Assembly: GCA_947095535.1 (NCBI GenBank)
Contig: OX352773.1
Coordinates: 104,237,948-104,301,947 of the forward strand
Length of the DNA stretch: 64,000 nucleotides
Source of the DNA: Poecilobothrus nobilitatus
Taxonomy: Eukaryota > Arthropoda > Insecta > Diptera > Dolichopodidae
Reading direction: 5' to 3'
The position numbers and the translations under genes were made by a program. This document shows, piece by piece, positions 19,160 through 30,685 of this stretch. Below the pieces are notes generated by a model. That model had not been told where the DNA came from. It did not search any database and worked only from the letters and a program-made list of their open reading frames with translations. Each line of letters opens with the position of its first letter. Position 1 is the stretch's first letter.

Positions 19160-19770
19160 TTAGACTAATACCGTTGCCAGTAAAATTTGCTTTTTTGACC
19201 TGCTTACTATGAATAGATTTATGTTGTTTTCACGGTTCTCCATGTGATATGGTACAAAAACTGGACTATCAATACTTAAAATGTGATTCGCGTTGACATT
19301 TGGAGGGCTAGTTGAATTTCTATTTTGGTTTTGGTTATTTGTGTTGAAGTGTAATAACGAATGATGACGTCTGCTGCAAGGGACACAGGAATGTGTACTT
19401 GGGCATTCTTTTAAGATATGTCCGAAAGTTAGGCAATTTAAACACAGTCTTTTTCCACTACAATTGCTGAGCGTTTGGCTACTGTCATTGCTATGAATTT
19501 GAAACATTTTCCCAAATGGTGTGAACCTTTGCATACTGGTCAAATTAGTGGTTAAATAAAAATTGGTGCTGAATGAGTACTTGCTTTTATTTGTATGTGT
19601 GTAGGTCTTAAATTCGCGCTATGATGAACCTTACAACTTTATACCACTAGGGTTCTAAATTTTGATTCTAGAACACCCGTCAACGTAGTTAAATTTCCGA
19701 CTTGTTTCTGAATTTGATTTGATGTTTTGATGTTTCCAAAGATGATTTGTTCCTTGTGGGTGTATTTGCA
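19160..19770 (-). pseudogene. BEL/Pao gag zinc knuckles and protease start (relic A)
   Basis: The minus frame from 19543 shows the two-part BEL gag finger: CLNCLTFGHILKECPS (CCHC) and HSCVPCSRRHHSLLH, then an Asn-rich linker and ILLATVLV, where the aspartic protease begins and is cut off. Upstream to about 19,770 the same region in broken frames reads NLTTLTGVLESKF-like gag helices. As in relic B, gag and protease are the only parts left of the 5' half. Confidence 0.85.
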
Positions 19771-20440
19771 CTACAAGAAAAATAATAACTGTGTCATCAG
19801 TTTAGTAGGCTATGTCATCAGTAGGTTCATCAGTTTGATAAAGACCCCTTAAACAATTATCCAATGTAGATTGAAATTAGTATCGACTAAGTTGAACTAA
19901 TAACATGATAATGATTTATGAAGCAGAGAAGTGCAGATTTAATATGTGTTATTAAATTAAAATTTAATACGTGTAGGTTTAATATTCAGTATTTAAATTA
20001 AAATTTATTAATATAAAAATAAATTGCCAAATAACTTCGCGGGAAATCGGTATTAAACCACGCGCCTTTTAAGGTGTATTATATGAACTACATACAGTTT
20101 ATTAGATCTTTTCCACAAGTCTTTTCTATTTTATACACCAAGTTTTTTTGTTTTCAGAATTAAATTTGTCACAAAAAATAGTCTAAAAAAAATGTTAAGA
20201 TATGTGTTTTTTTTTTAAATATATATAAACTAATTTTAAAATTTCCATACTGTTCACATAGGTACATATTATATATAAAATTAAAGAAAACAAACAAACA
20301 GTATACCTAGTATAAAAATTATTTTAATAAATTTGTTTTTTATATTAAACTGATTTTAAATTTTCAAATAGTTTTTAATAGTTTTCACACAAATATCTAA
20401 GTTCACATAAATCTTTTTCCTTTTTTTTTATACATCTTGT
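19771..20440. other. AT-rich remnant upstream of BEL/Pao gag
   Basis: Probably the 5' untranslated part and decayed gag N-terminus of relic A. A short duplication (TTTAATA.GTGT.. around 19,935-19,995) is present. No frame can be supported. Confidence 0.4.
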
Positions 20441-20656
20441 GATGGACTTGATGGACGTGCTGCTGGATAATCGATAATAGATAGTTTATTATTAGCTTCC
20501 AATTACTAATTTACTAATACTTACAGAATAAATATTGTTTACTTTCAGATGGTGGCCATGATGTTCTTCATACAATATTCAGATAAGTACTTTTATTTTG
20601 AACTTTGTATTCTTTGTATTCTTTGTGTTTTATTTTTATATATTTTATGTAACTAA
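20441..20656. repeat. LTR-like direct repeat, right copy
   Basis: Partner of 17,285-17,477, with small indels, one of which duplicates the word CTTTGTATT near 20,610. For a minus-strand BEL/Pao this would be the 5' LTR. Confidence 0.65.
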
Positions 20657-20689
20657 AGGAAGACTTCAACAAGACTGAATACTCGTATT

Positions 20690-21360
20690 AACCAGAATCA
20701 AAACTTTAATCATAATCAAACTTCCAACTTTAGAAATTATTCATCATATAATAAATTATCACAATTTTAATCATAATAATTCAAATTAACGGTAAGTGCA
20801 GAGCCTATGGAGGTTCTTGAAGTTGCCAAAAATCAAAAAATTACTCAAAATCCACAAAGCCAAAATTTTCGAAAGTGTACAAGAAGAAATTACCCTATAT
20901 AATAATAAAAAATAACGTACGCAATTTAAAATTCATCAGCGTTAGCTGTATTGAAACAAGTATTATAAACCCAAACAATCCTAAAATGGAAAATCTCACA
21001 TAAAGAGTTAGTCATAAAGGTTTTGAATCGTACCATAACATCCTCAAGTTGCTACAAATTTCCTATTTTTAAGAACTTTAACGAACAAAACAATTATTTA
21101 TGTTTATAAACAATTATTGTGTCATATTAAAAATAAATGGGTTTTTTGTGTTTATTCAGAAAATGAAGAAATTTTTAATAAATATCAAAATGCTTATGAA
21201 CAATATTTTTCCAAAAAGAAAGAATTGAAAATAGTTTAGTCTAAACAAAAGGTAATTGATGTATCAGATAATGAAAAACTATTAACCCTAATTAAGGAAG
21301 AACATCAAAGTAAAAACCATAGCGAATTTGAGAAGTTTATAATGAATTAAAATTAAAATA
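20690..21360 (+). pseudogene. Errantivirus-type gag/pol remnants, RT deleted
   Basis: Near 20,790 a frame reads VSAEPMEVLEVAK, the usual end of errantivirus gag. Weak protease-like sequence (YIIIKNNVRNLKF) follows. From about 21,160 comes SENEEIFNKYQNAYEQYF and 'VIDVSDNEKLLTLIKEEHQ', like the RNase H/integrase junction of gypsy-type elements. There is not enough room for a reverse transcriptase, so it has been deleted. Many stops. Confidence 0.6.
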
Positions 21361-22178
21361 TTATTGACTAAACCTATTAGAAACAATAACAAAATTTATT
21401 AATAATTGCGAAGTCTGTCCTGTAGCAAAACATAACCGACTCCTTTTTTTAAAATTAGTGAGACTCCTCGGAATTTTAATAAGATCGTACATGTTGATAT
21501 CTGGTTTCCTTGTCGAAATGTGATGTACTTCACTACAATTGATAAGTTTAGTAAACATGCAACTTTGCATAGACGCGATGATAAAAACTCGATGTCAATT
21601 TTAAAAGTTCTTAGAGAACGATTTCTATTGAATTCCTTGATAAAATTAAAAATACCGTATTTGACAAAGAACGTAGCATTTTGCATAATTCAGTTGCCTA
21701 ATTTTTAAAAGAAAACAATATCAAATCACATGCTATTACACCTGGTAGTAAGACAGGAGACGCTGAAGTTGAAAGACTTTGCGGAACTCTTAATGAACAT
21801 CTCAGAATACTTGAAGTCGAAAATTCAAGTGAAGAACTTGAACACAAAATATTTAAGATTATTGGAATCTATAATAATACTATACACTCAACCACCAAAC
21901 TTCGCCCTATTGATTGTCTTCAAAAGAATCTATACCGGGAAGATATTGGTTTGCTCGTGAATCAGTTCGAAGAGAACAAAAATTCAAGAATTGAAAAACT
22001 GCATAAATTACGGGATAGAAATTTCGAAATCCATGAAAATGTTCTCGTAAGCAGAAACGTTGGAGAAAATAAACCAAAGTATAAAAAATTGAATCAATAC
22101 ACTAAAGATGGTTCGTACGTAATTGATACGTTCGTACGTAACACGTTACACCACTGCACAACAAAAACGAAAATTTAA
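21361..22178 (+). pseudogene. Errantivirus (Ty3/gypsy) integrase, fragmented
   Basis: Plus-strand pieces in three frames follow gypsy integrase order: a zinc-domain end (ETITKFINNCEVCPVAKH), the core with FNKIVHVDIWFPCRN (first Asp) and YFTTIDKFSKHATLH, a gap, then ITPGSKTGDAEVERLCGTLN (the Glu region), IYNNTIHSTTKLRPID, and a C-terminal tail rich in Lys. The second Asp segment is missing. It integrates cDNA in the living family; here frameshifts and stops make it dead. Followed 60 bp later by the env remnant. Confidence 0.85.
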
Positions 22179-22236
22179 ACACCAATAATAAGGAAAACTA
22201 ATTATTTTTCTATTATTTTTCGTTTTCTCATTTAAG

Positions 22237-22775
22237 ATGTTTTTCGTTATAATTTGTTTATATCTAGTCCCAATTCTAGTAGGACAATTATTGGAAGTTA
22301 ATATAATTAACAATAATCACGAATTTGCTTCACTAAAATTAAATGAGAGACTTATAGTGGATCTTTACACAGAATTCCTTCACATTACTGATCCCAATCA
22401 ATATGAAGAGGCTATTAACACTATTGAAACCAACATTGTACTCTCAAATATAACAAAAATTCTAGTGATTTTGGAATCTTTAATCACGAACTAATTTTAA
22501 CTAAACATATCTTTAGAACAATTACGTCACATGCTACCTAAGAAACTCGCGTAACAACAGGTCTACTAAACGCAGTAGGCACTGGTCCGAAGTTCATTGC
22601 AGCAAATATAGATTCTGAAGATGCAGAAGAAATTTTTAATCATCTAAAAAACTTAGATGATAACACGTCACAAATGACAGACCAACTAAACAATTAAGTT
22701 ATTGTAAATAATAACTTAATAAAACACTTAGAAGAAATAACTAACCATATTAACACCCAACAAACTTCAGAAATA
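22237..22775 (+). pseudogene. Errantivirus env remnant, N-terminal part
   Basis: An ATG frame at 22237 starts with a signal peptide (MFFVIICLYLVPILVGQLLE) and runs 85 residues. After a break, a second frame from about 22,550 has TGLLNAVGTGPKFIA and SEDAEEIFNHLKNL, the pattern after the cleavage site in insect retrovirus F-type envelope proteins, ending in the run of T at 22,776. Role in the family: membrane fusion. The gene is interrupted by stops and then by the LINE poly-A end. Likely continuation lies at 28,190-28,850. Confidence 0.7.
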
Positions 22776-23316
22776 TTTTTTTTTTATTTCTTTATTAAAA
22801 TTACTAATTTATATTATTTTATTATTATTTTATTAGGTATTACAATAATTTGTTTTTTAGACCTTAGCTTTAGCTTTATGGTCTCATAATTTACAAACAT
22901 ATATTTTTTCCTTCATTTGTTGAATTTACAATTTTTGAAATATACATTAATATGTTAATATTTAATATTAGATATTATTTAATCCGAGATAATTTATATA
23001 GATATAGTGAGAATATATTTTAACTTAATTACAATTTATTTACATCTTGTTGACATTTTATTATTTTACATATTCAAAAGTTATTTATAATATTGCTTTT
23101 TTATTTTTACTTATTCAAATATTTTAAATTTTTAAATTTTATATTTTATTCTTTTCCTTTCCATCCAGAGATTATATTATATTTCAGTTAAATTTCTTTA
23201 TAAAAATTTTTTTATACATACTTATTATTTCTTGAAAATTTTAAACATTTCTTATTGTTGCTCCAACACATATGTTTTAATTCAATTTTTGAAGATTACT
23301 AAATTATCTATTACTT

Positions 23317-26109
23317 TTAAGATTTCAGGGCATTGTACACTTTTAAGTAGTTATATATACAATTATTTTTCTGGTTGTTAGTGCGAAATAGTGTTAAGTA
23401 GAAATTGTCTTTGTTGCGGATATTATGATTATGAATATGAATACTTCTATTTAATATAAAGTTATGCTTAATTTCGTTATTTTGAAGGCTAGGATATATA
23501 ATTCGTATTTACAAATATTCATAAGGCTAATATATTGAGTAGAGAAAGTTTGAAGGATATTGATTTGGATATCTATGGATTATCTTGATACATTTTTTGT
23601 TAAGGACGTCAAGCTTATTAAGGTAAATTTGAGGGGCTCTGCTCCAAATTGAATTTAGATAAGTGATGTATGACTTTATAAATGATGAATATATCGTGAA
23701 TAATGCTTTGTTTGAAAGAAAATTTCTTAGCCTACGTAAAATGAAAATATATGGAGCAATATTTTTTATTATGTGCTCAATATGGTAGTTCCATATTCCT
23801 TTCCTATCTAGAATTAAGCCTAGGTAGTTGAACTTTTTAACTACTTCAATATCATCATTGTTGTAGGTAAACCTGGTCGCTTGGTTTAGAGACTTGTTTT
23901 CAAAAAATAAAATTTTTGTTTTTTGCACATTTAAACTAAGGTGATGCTTTTCTAACCATACTTGTATGATATTAAGCTCATTTTTTATTGCATTGTTTAA
24001 ATCAGCCTCATTATCAGCAGCATACTTAATCACCGCATCATCTGCATATAACTGCAGAGTTCCTTTTATGTTTAAACGGGTAATATCATTTATATAAAGC
24101 TAGAAGAGATCAGGACCCAAGATGGATCCCTGAGGTACTCCTTTAGTTATTAATTTTTTGGAACTATAAATGTTATTTATCCGGACCATTTGCTCTCGAT
24201 TACTAAGGTATGATTTAAACAAACGTAACTGCGTATCCGTAAGATTAAGTTTTGCTAATTTATGTAACAATATTTCGTAGTCAACGCAGTCAAATGCTTT
24301 CTGAAGATCTAGGAATATACATCCCACATGTTTTTTGTTATCTATATTTTTAGAAATAAAATCAGATAAATATAAGCAAGCAGGTATTTGATCTTTTTTC
24401 AAAACCAAACTGGTCTTCGCTTAGAATGCCATTAGAATTTATAAAATAATTTAGCCTATTTTTAATCATAATTTCAAATATTTTCGAAAAAGCTGTTAAT
24501 ATGGAGATCGGACGATAATTGGAGCAATCAGTTTCATCCCCTTTTTCCAAAATTGGAGTTACAATAGCTGTTTTCAGTGAGAAAGGAAAAATTGGTACCC
24601 GATTGGAAATTATTGTTAATGATTTTCACCAAGATGGGAATAAGGTATTCTGGAAACCTTTTAATAAATTTAGTTGAAATACCATCATATGCTGTTGCGG
24701 CGTTAGAATTTAAACCCTTTATCGCTGCACTGACTTCATCTGTGTTATTTATTGTTAATTGCAAATTAGAAAATATTGATTGCCCGAATTGATTCATAAA
24801 ATTTCGATCAATAACATTATTCGAAAATTGTATTTCTTGAGTGACATTAACAAAATAATTATTCATTCTCTCAGAGATATCAAATGGATTTTCTAGTCTT
24901 TTATTGTTGTAATGGAGAGCTTTTAACTGATTTTTATTTTCACCTTTCTTATCTGTGTTGAAAATTAACTCTTTATATAATTTCCAAAGTTTTTTGTTAT
25001 CTATATTTCCTGAAATTTTATCCGAGCAGTATTTTTTTTTTGTCTCTTGTATTAGTCTTTTCACTCGATTTCTATATTGTAGATATAAATTATTGATATT
25101 ATCATTATTTGGGTATTTTTTTTTGTATTTGAAAAAAGAATTTCTAATTTTAATGTTATTAAGAATTTCAACCGTGATCCATTCACTTTTCCGTTTTGCA
25201 TTTTTAATTAAAACATTTTCAGTGTTGTTTTTGATTACCGAACTAAGATCGTGTACAAAATTATCAATATTCGAATAGGAGTTAATATTTGACCAGATGC
25301 TTTCATTCGCTATTTTATTATAGTTTAGGACAGTTTTATATTCTAGTATTTTAGTTTTAGTGGGTTTATGATTAATACTAACAAAAACATTTGATGATCG
25401 GACAGACAAGTATCTAAGACATGTAAATGGTATTTTTTTTTTCAATTATGTCAGTTATTAGGTGGTCTATAACTGTTTTACTCTGTGATCCGAATCTAGT
25501 AGCGTATTTTTCTGAAATATTATTGTAAACTACAAAACCGTTGCTAAGTAGAGTATTAACATATGACCTTGTTTCTGAACTATCTCTATTTAGCAGATTA
25601 ATATTAAAATCACCTACTATTACCGATTTTTTATATTTGTAAGTTATTTCATCGACCTTAGTTATGAAATCCGTGATACGTGTCTCATGTGATCTATATA
25701 TTCCTATTATATTAAAATTTTCCTTTAAAAGTTTTACACCTATTATATTGCTATTTTCAAACTCCTCACTAAAAACTATATTACTGTCAATTTCGTCTTT
25801 AACGTAAATAGCGACCCCACCATATGCATTAAGCCTATTAGCGAAATAAGAAGTGAATCCAGGAATGTTAAAAAACTCATTCTCGGAGACGTGTAACCAA
25901 ATTTCTGTTAAAACTATAACATGCACATCACAGACAATATCTTCAATTAGAGCTTCGACTTCAGACAATTTATGACGTAAACTTTGAATATTAAGGTATA
26001 TAATATTTAAATTATTTTTATAAATATGTATTGTTGAGTTAGTATCAAAATTTAAGTAATGCTCCACTCTAATATCATCTTTAATATTATTGATGTTGTT
26101 GGAACTCAT
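23317..26109 (-). pseudogene. LINE ORF2: endonuclease and reverse transcriptase
   Basis: Starts at ATG 26109. The apurinic-type endonuclease shows LNIQSLRHK, VLTEIWLH, GGVAIYVKDE, VGDFNINLLN, then TRFGSQSKTVIDHL. The reverse transcriptase shows NYRPISILTAFSKIFE, FGFEK, IFLDLQKAFDCVD, KGVPQGSILGPDLF and the active site LQLYADDAV. A thumb region (NYLGLILDRKG) and a C-terminal His-Asn-rich part (HIHNHNIRNKDNF) lead to TAA at 23317-23319. Three frameshifts (about 25,435, 24,542, 24,397) all sit at T/A homopolymers, and a TAG at 24100 and a TAG/TAA near 23,510 interrupt the frame. Length about 930 codons, normal. Needed for target-primed reverse transcription. Confidence 0.93.
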
Positions 26110-27190
26110 TGTGAAACAAGCAAATAAAAATAAATTACTAAAGCTAAAACATGGAGACGATATCTAATAATAAATAAATAATTTATCAGCTGTTTTATTA
26201 TCCATAACAAAAATAGTTTATAAGCCAGTGTACTAAATGAAATCTTCGAATTAATTTGATCAGCTGATTTGTCAGCACAGGAAATTAAAAATTCATTATC
26301 TGTACTCAGAAGAGTAAGAATAAACGTGGTATCTAAATGATCATCGTGTGGAGTCAACAATAAAGAAATATGTGTTTTTTTTAATTTTTTAAATAAATTA
26401 ATAAAATAATAAATAAAAGATAATTGTTATTATAAATTTTTAAATAATTGATAAAATAAATATAATTATAAAATCTAAAAAATGTAAATGAAATTCTTCT
26501 TAAAAAAAAAATTGAAAATAAAAAGTACAAAATTAAAATGTGAAATGTGAAATGAATTAAATTTAAATACTTTTTTTGAAATTTTTAATACAAATTTAGT
26601 TAGTACGGATGTATTTGTTATTTTAAGTTTTAAATTATTGATATAGTAAACATGATTATAAAATTTAAAAAATGTAAATAAAATTCTTAGAAAAAAAATT
26701 GAAAATAAAAAGTACAAAAATAAAATGTGAAATGAATTAATATTTAAAAAAATTTTTTTTTTGATATTCTTACTGATGCAAGTAATAATCCGAATATATA
26801 TATGAGTAATAATAATGAGTAGAAAATAAAATACAAAAAATTTATGAATGAAAAAATAATTAATCTAATGTGTATGATAAAGAAAAAAAATCATGTTTTT
26901 TAAAATGATTGCTAGTATGTAATGTTGTTGTTACAAAAAAATGTAAATTGATGTAATTAAAATATGTAACTAAAATTTTGGTTAATGAAAAAAAAAATTG
27001 AATGTATGAATAGAATTACTTGTAAATTGAATAAATAAGATTAATAAAAAATTTAATAAATAGTAATTTGAGTTTTGTATTGTAAAAAATAATTAGATTT
27101 AGAAAAGCAAAATTATATAAAATACTTAAAAGGTTAGTTAGTGCTATTAAAGTGATTGTTAACAAAGTTAATATCATTAAAACTAATAAT
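26110..27190. other. A/T-rich spacer between LINE ORF1 and ORF2 with duplication
   Basis: The stretches at about 26,455-26,580 and 26,638-26,750 resemble each other (AATTGAAAATAAAAAGTACA, AAAATGTGAAATGAATTAA). A reading frame 26,360-26,106 before ORF2 has no recognised domain. No gene supported. Confidence 0.6.
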
Positions 27191-28000
27191 TTTAAAAACC
27201 TTGGATCCCTTGGTTTGTCGCAAAAAAAACACAATCGTCTTTGACCCATAAAAATTCCATGTTGCATTTTAATTTTTTTGGCTGCAGCATATAACTTAGC
27301 TTGTAGTGGGGACAGGTGATGACGAAAAAAAATTTCTTGATTGTTAGTCTCTGTGAGATTTAGCTGCGCGGTAAAAGTTGTTTATATGTGCGTTTCTTCG
27401 ACATCATTTCTGTTTTTGCCGCCAACGTATTCAATTCTAATAAGTAAATCGGATTGGAGATGTTATCTTCTTTGGACCGTTTATTAACGCTTCCAAATGG
27501 TTTACTTTGTTTTCCATAAAACTCGAGCTATTTTCCATTAGTTCGACTTTTTTTTTTAAAATTTGATTTTCTTTTTGAACATTTTTGTAGAGGTTAATGA
27601 CGTGATCAATTTGTGTACATATATATTTTTGAGATTTGTGAATTTCCATCACCACAGTATCAAAAAGTGATTTTAAATATTGCGGGATATTATCGGCCGT
27701 ACATTTAGAAAAGTCGTGAGTAGTAATTTTATTCAGTTGTGTTGTTTCTTTTCCAAATTCACTGAAATTTATTTCTACCTCAGTTAATTCCCCCTCAATA
27801 GTATCAACCGTAATAATTGATTCGTTTAGTTTTGAGGGACGTTTTGAGCACTTCCAGTCGGCATGTCCAGATTTAACCAGCTTGTAAAGATCGTCTGATA
27901 CTGGTGCACAATTTGTGTGGTATTGTCTCCAGCAAACTTTACATTTCAAGGCGTTCGATTTAACATTTAAACCTTTCCTTCATGCGTCACAATTACCCAT
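27190..28000 (-). pseudogene. LINE ORF1 with PHD-type zinc finger
   Basis: Starts at ATG 28000 (MGNCDA, then a TGA replacing a likely Cys, then RKGLNVKSNALKCKVCWRQ). The Cys-His pattern KCKVCWRQYHTNC and ADWKC is a PHD/FYVE-like finger, typical of CR1/Kiri-type ORF1. A coiled coil follows (VQKENQILKKKVELMENS). After a stop at 27437 the frame changes and continues with VGGKNRNDVEETH, FFRHHLSPLQAKLYAAAKK and a C-terminus near 27,195, the usual end of ORF1. It would bind RNA and assist in retrotransposition. Confidence 0.8.
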
Positions 28001-28189
28001 TTTATATTTTTATAAATTTCTTGTTTTTATTATATTGTAAATTATTTAATTTTTATTTTATAATTAAATATTAATTTAATAATTAAAAGATATTTTTTTT
28101 TTATTTTAATATTTTTTATAAAATTTTTTTTTTTCCGCGAAAAAAATTTACGTCTGTTCAATTTAAAACTTTTTGACAGTCTTTGAAAA

Positions 28190-28850
28190 CTTTACCATGA
28201 AAAAGAAGAATTACATTATGAGATCGAAAAAGTTATTATTAATAATAATAAAATTTACAAGGATAGTAATTAAATTTTGAAAAAGAACTTAAAAATCCAT
28301 TCCAATGGTGGTTTACGTAATATATTAGAAACAACTAACGCTTACATTAAGAAACTGTAATGTTATTCTAATTGAAGAAATGTACAATGGTATAGTATTG
28401 CCAAAAATTTACTTATAACTCAATTAACACTAAATTGTTTACAACAAAAAGGTAGTATTAAAGATAACAATATTGAATAGATATGAAATTGAAAAACTGT
28501 CATTCACAAATAAATGAACTTTTATTCACGAATAAAATAGAAAATTTTTATAATACCTAGAATACATGTAAATTTTACAAAAATTATAAACAATATAACG
28601 TTAGAAAAATTAAATTTGCAAAATATTCAAAACAGAGAAATTATAGATTATATTCAATTTGAAACAAAAATTTCATCATAATAATTTTCATTTTAATAAT
28701 ATTAATGTTAATCAAATTTAAATGTAAACGAAGAAAAATTGAACTAATTATAAATACAAAAGAAAATTTACCCATCATTTACCCACCCTTAAATGGTCAA
28801 AAATTTAAAATAAAAATATGAAAATTCTATTTTCATATTATTAGCGAAAT
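28190..28850 (+). pseudogene. Probable second part of the errantivirus env
   Basis: After the LINE 5' end, broken plus-strand frames with EKEELHYEIEKVIINNN, EMYNGIVLPKIYL and a late charged, then hydrophobic stretch fit the stem and tail of the interrupted env. No single long frame survives, so the assignment rests on position and composition. Confidence 0.4.
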
Positions 28851-28889
28851 ATATGAGTCATTGTTTTCCTCCTTTTTTCTTTTTTTGTT

Positions 28890-29340
28890 TTTTTATGTTC
28901 TTTTATGTTTCTATACAATATATGCTATTGCTATACATATATGTATATAGTTTGAAATTTGAATATGAATGATATACAAATGTATTTATAGAGCTACGTA
29001 GTGTTTGTTACGTATCTATTATAGCTATACGTATTTTTTTTGTTTTATTTTCTTTTTTATGCTTCTATACAATATAAAATATACTGTTGCTATACATATA
29101 GTTTAAAATTTGAATATGAATGATATAAAAATGTATTTATATAGCTACATAGTGTTAGGTATCTATAGTCTATGGCTATAAGTATTTTTAGTTTTATTTT
29201 GTTTTTTATGTTTCTAAATATACGCTATTGCTATACATGTAGTTTGATATAAATAGTATAGATATGTATTTATATGTAGCTATGTAATGTTAAGTATTTA
29301 TCTACATATTTTTTGCTTTGTTATGTCTCCTTTTTTTCTG
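28890..29340. repeat. Tandem repeat of about 150 bp, three copies
   Basis: The phrase TTCTA.ACAATATA..CTATTGCTATACAT begins at about 28,908, 29,063 and 29,212, each followed by TTTGAATATGAATGATATA and TATTTATAGAGCTAC-like words. Copies have diverged. It follows the env remnant, so it may derive from a 3' LTR or be an independent minisatellite. Confidence 0.75.
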
Positions 29341-29945
29341 TTTTGTGTAAAGAATGAATGTGAATATAATATTATGTAAGTATTAGGTATATGATGTATG
29401 TACATTGAAAATTGTATGAAGTTTTTTGAGTTACAGGTTACAGACAAATGGTGTATGAAAGTACATTTTGTAAAAATAAAAGCTAAAAAATGTGTGCATT
29501 GTATAAAAATTTGCTATTATTGAAATGAGTATTCGTAATTATTCTAATAAAAATTCGTCGCTTCCATTGAGGTATGTAATATAATATGAAAAATGGTTTG
29601 TATTTTTATTTAAAAATTGAATTGAATTGTAAACTAGTAAAAACCAGTGTGTATGTATGTATTTTTGAAGTTTTTTAAAAATAAAAGTTAAGGGTAGATT
29701 TATAAAACTTATAGGTAATAAATGTACAAAACAATTTTTATGCAATTCACAAAATTATTTGTTAAAGTTTGCATTAAAATTAATATTATGATACATAATA
29801 TGTATATTATTTATGCATCACAAATTCAAATCAAATATTTTTTTTCTTAAAAATTTGTTAAGAATGAGAAATCTGATTGTTGAAAATAGAAGTATTCGAA
29901 ATTAATCGTTCAATTAGAGGTCTATTTATGTATTAATAAAAATAT
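29341..29945. other. AT-rich stretch, no gene seen
   Basis: Several short reading frames, none with a recognisable domain. Confidence 0.5.
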
Positions 29946-30247
29946 GTGACAACGTTCAAACCATACTAGAAAATATTTCTTACAGAACGACCATTTTTGA
30001 ATACTGAATTTGAAAGACCCTTTTTACAACGATAACGAAGTTCATTTTCAGTAATGACCTATATTCATAAGGAAATCTGTTATTATGGCAACACCAAAAT
30101 TTTATATTACATTCGACTATTGACACTTGTTAATAGAACTTCAATTGTATTTTACTTTTTCCTGTTCTCTTTGCATACATATTTACTTTAGAATAATAAA
30201 GACGAATTTAATTTTATATATTAAAAGTTTGGGCTTTTATTTCAACA
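29946..30247 (+). repeat. Candidate copia-type LTR
   Basis: Starts TGTGACAACG and ends TTTCAACA, with TG...CA ends. Directly after it is GGTTATGG, the primer-binding word used by copia elements (internal initiator tRNA-Met), and 107 bp later a gag ATG. AATAAA is present at about 30,195. The left boundary is a guess; a shorter LTR starting TGTTAATAG at 30,128 is also possible. Confidence 0.5.
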
Positions 30248-30353
30248 GGTTATGGTAAAAACAAAAATTCTAAAATTATACCACTAAAAAAAATAAAATT
30301 TTATTGGAAAAACTAATCGAAAAATAAAAATTTAGTAAATAAGGTTTTGAATC

Positions 30354-30680
30354 ATGACAACCTTTATTGGAAAAATACTATTACTAAATGCAGATAATTT
30401 TTCCAATTGGAAACCTCAAATGGGAGCATTCCTTCACAAGAGTAGGCTATTATAGTACGTGAAAGGAACTTAAGTGAGACCAACTCTTTTTTTTTTGGGT
30501 AAGCATGGTGAGAATCATCGAAAGAAACTTTACGCAACAAAGTTATGTGAGGTTTTAATATACTTAATATACCAACCTGAATTGAAAGACTGTCTGAAAG
30601 ACTAACCATTAATTTTGAGTTAACTTGTATAGATCTACTGCAATTTGCAGATCTCGTTAAAGATGAATTGCTTTTCGCGC
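30354..30680 (+). pseudogene. Copia-type gag start, decayed
   Basis: From ATG 30354 the frame reads MTTFIGKILLLNADNFSNWK and QMGAFLHKSRLL before stops. 'LNxxNFxxWKxQM' is the common start of Ty1/copia gag polyproteins. A later frame has GENHRKKLYATKLCEVLIYL. The sequence is cut at about 30,685 by the end of the LINE on the other strand. Confidence 0.65.
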
Positions 30681-30685
30681 TAAAA

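Larger units (their letters stand above)
22776..28160 (-). mobile_element. Near full-length CR1/Jockey-group LINE
   Basis: Oriented right to left. The 5' side starts near 28,160, ORF1 lies at 27.2-28.0 kb, ORF2 at 23.3-26.1 kb, the 3' UTR runs to a T-rich run at 22,776 that represents the poly-A tail. It sits between two sequences that both look like errantivirus env. About 1.1 kb of A/T-rich sequence (26,110-27,190) with an internal duplication separates the two ORFs, longer than usual. I did not find a clear target-site duplication. Confidence 0.8.

Noticed and set aside
25414..25445. Two overlapping genes in the LINE instead of one ORF2
   Set aside because: The endonuclease reads on into the linker across a homopolymer shift, so it is one ORF with an indel.
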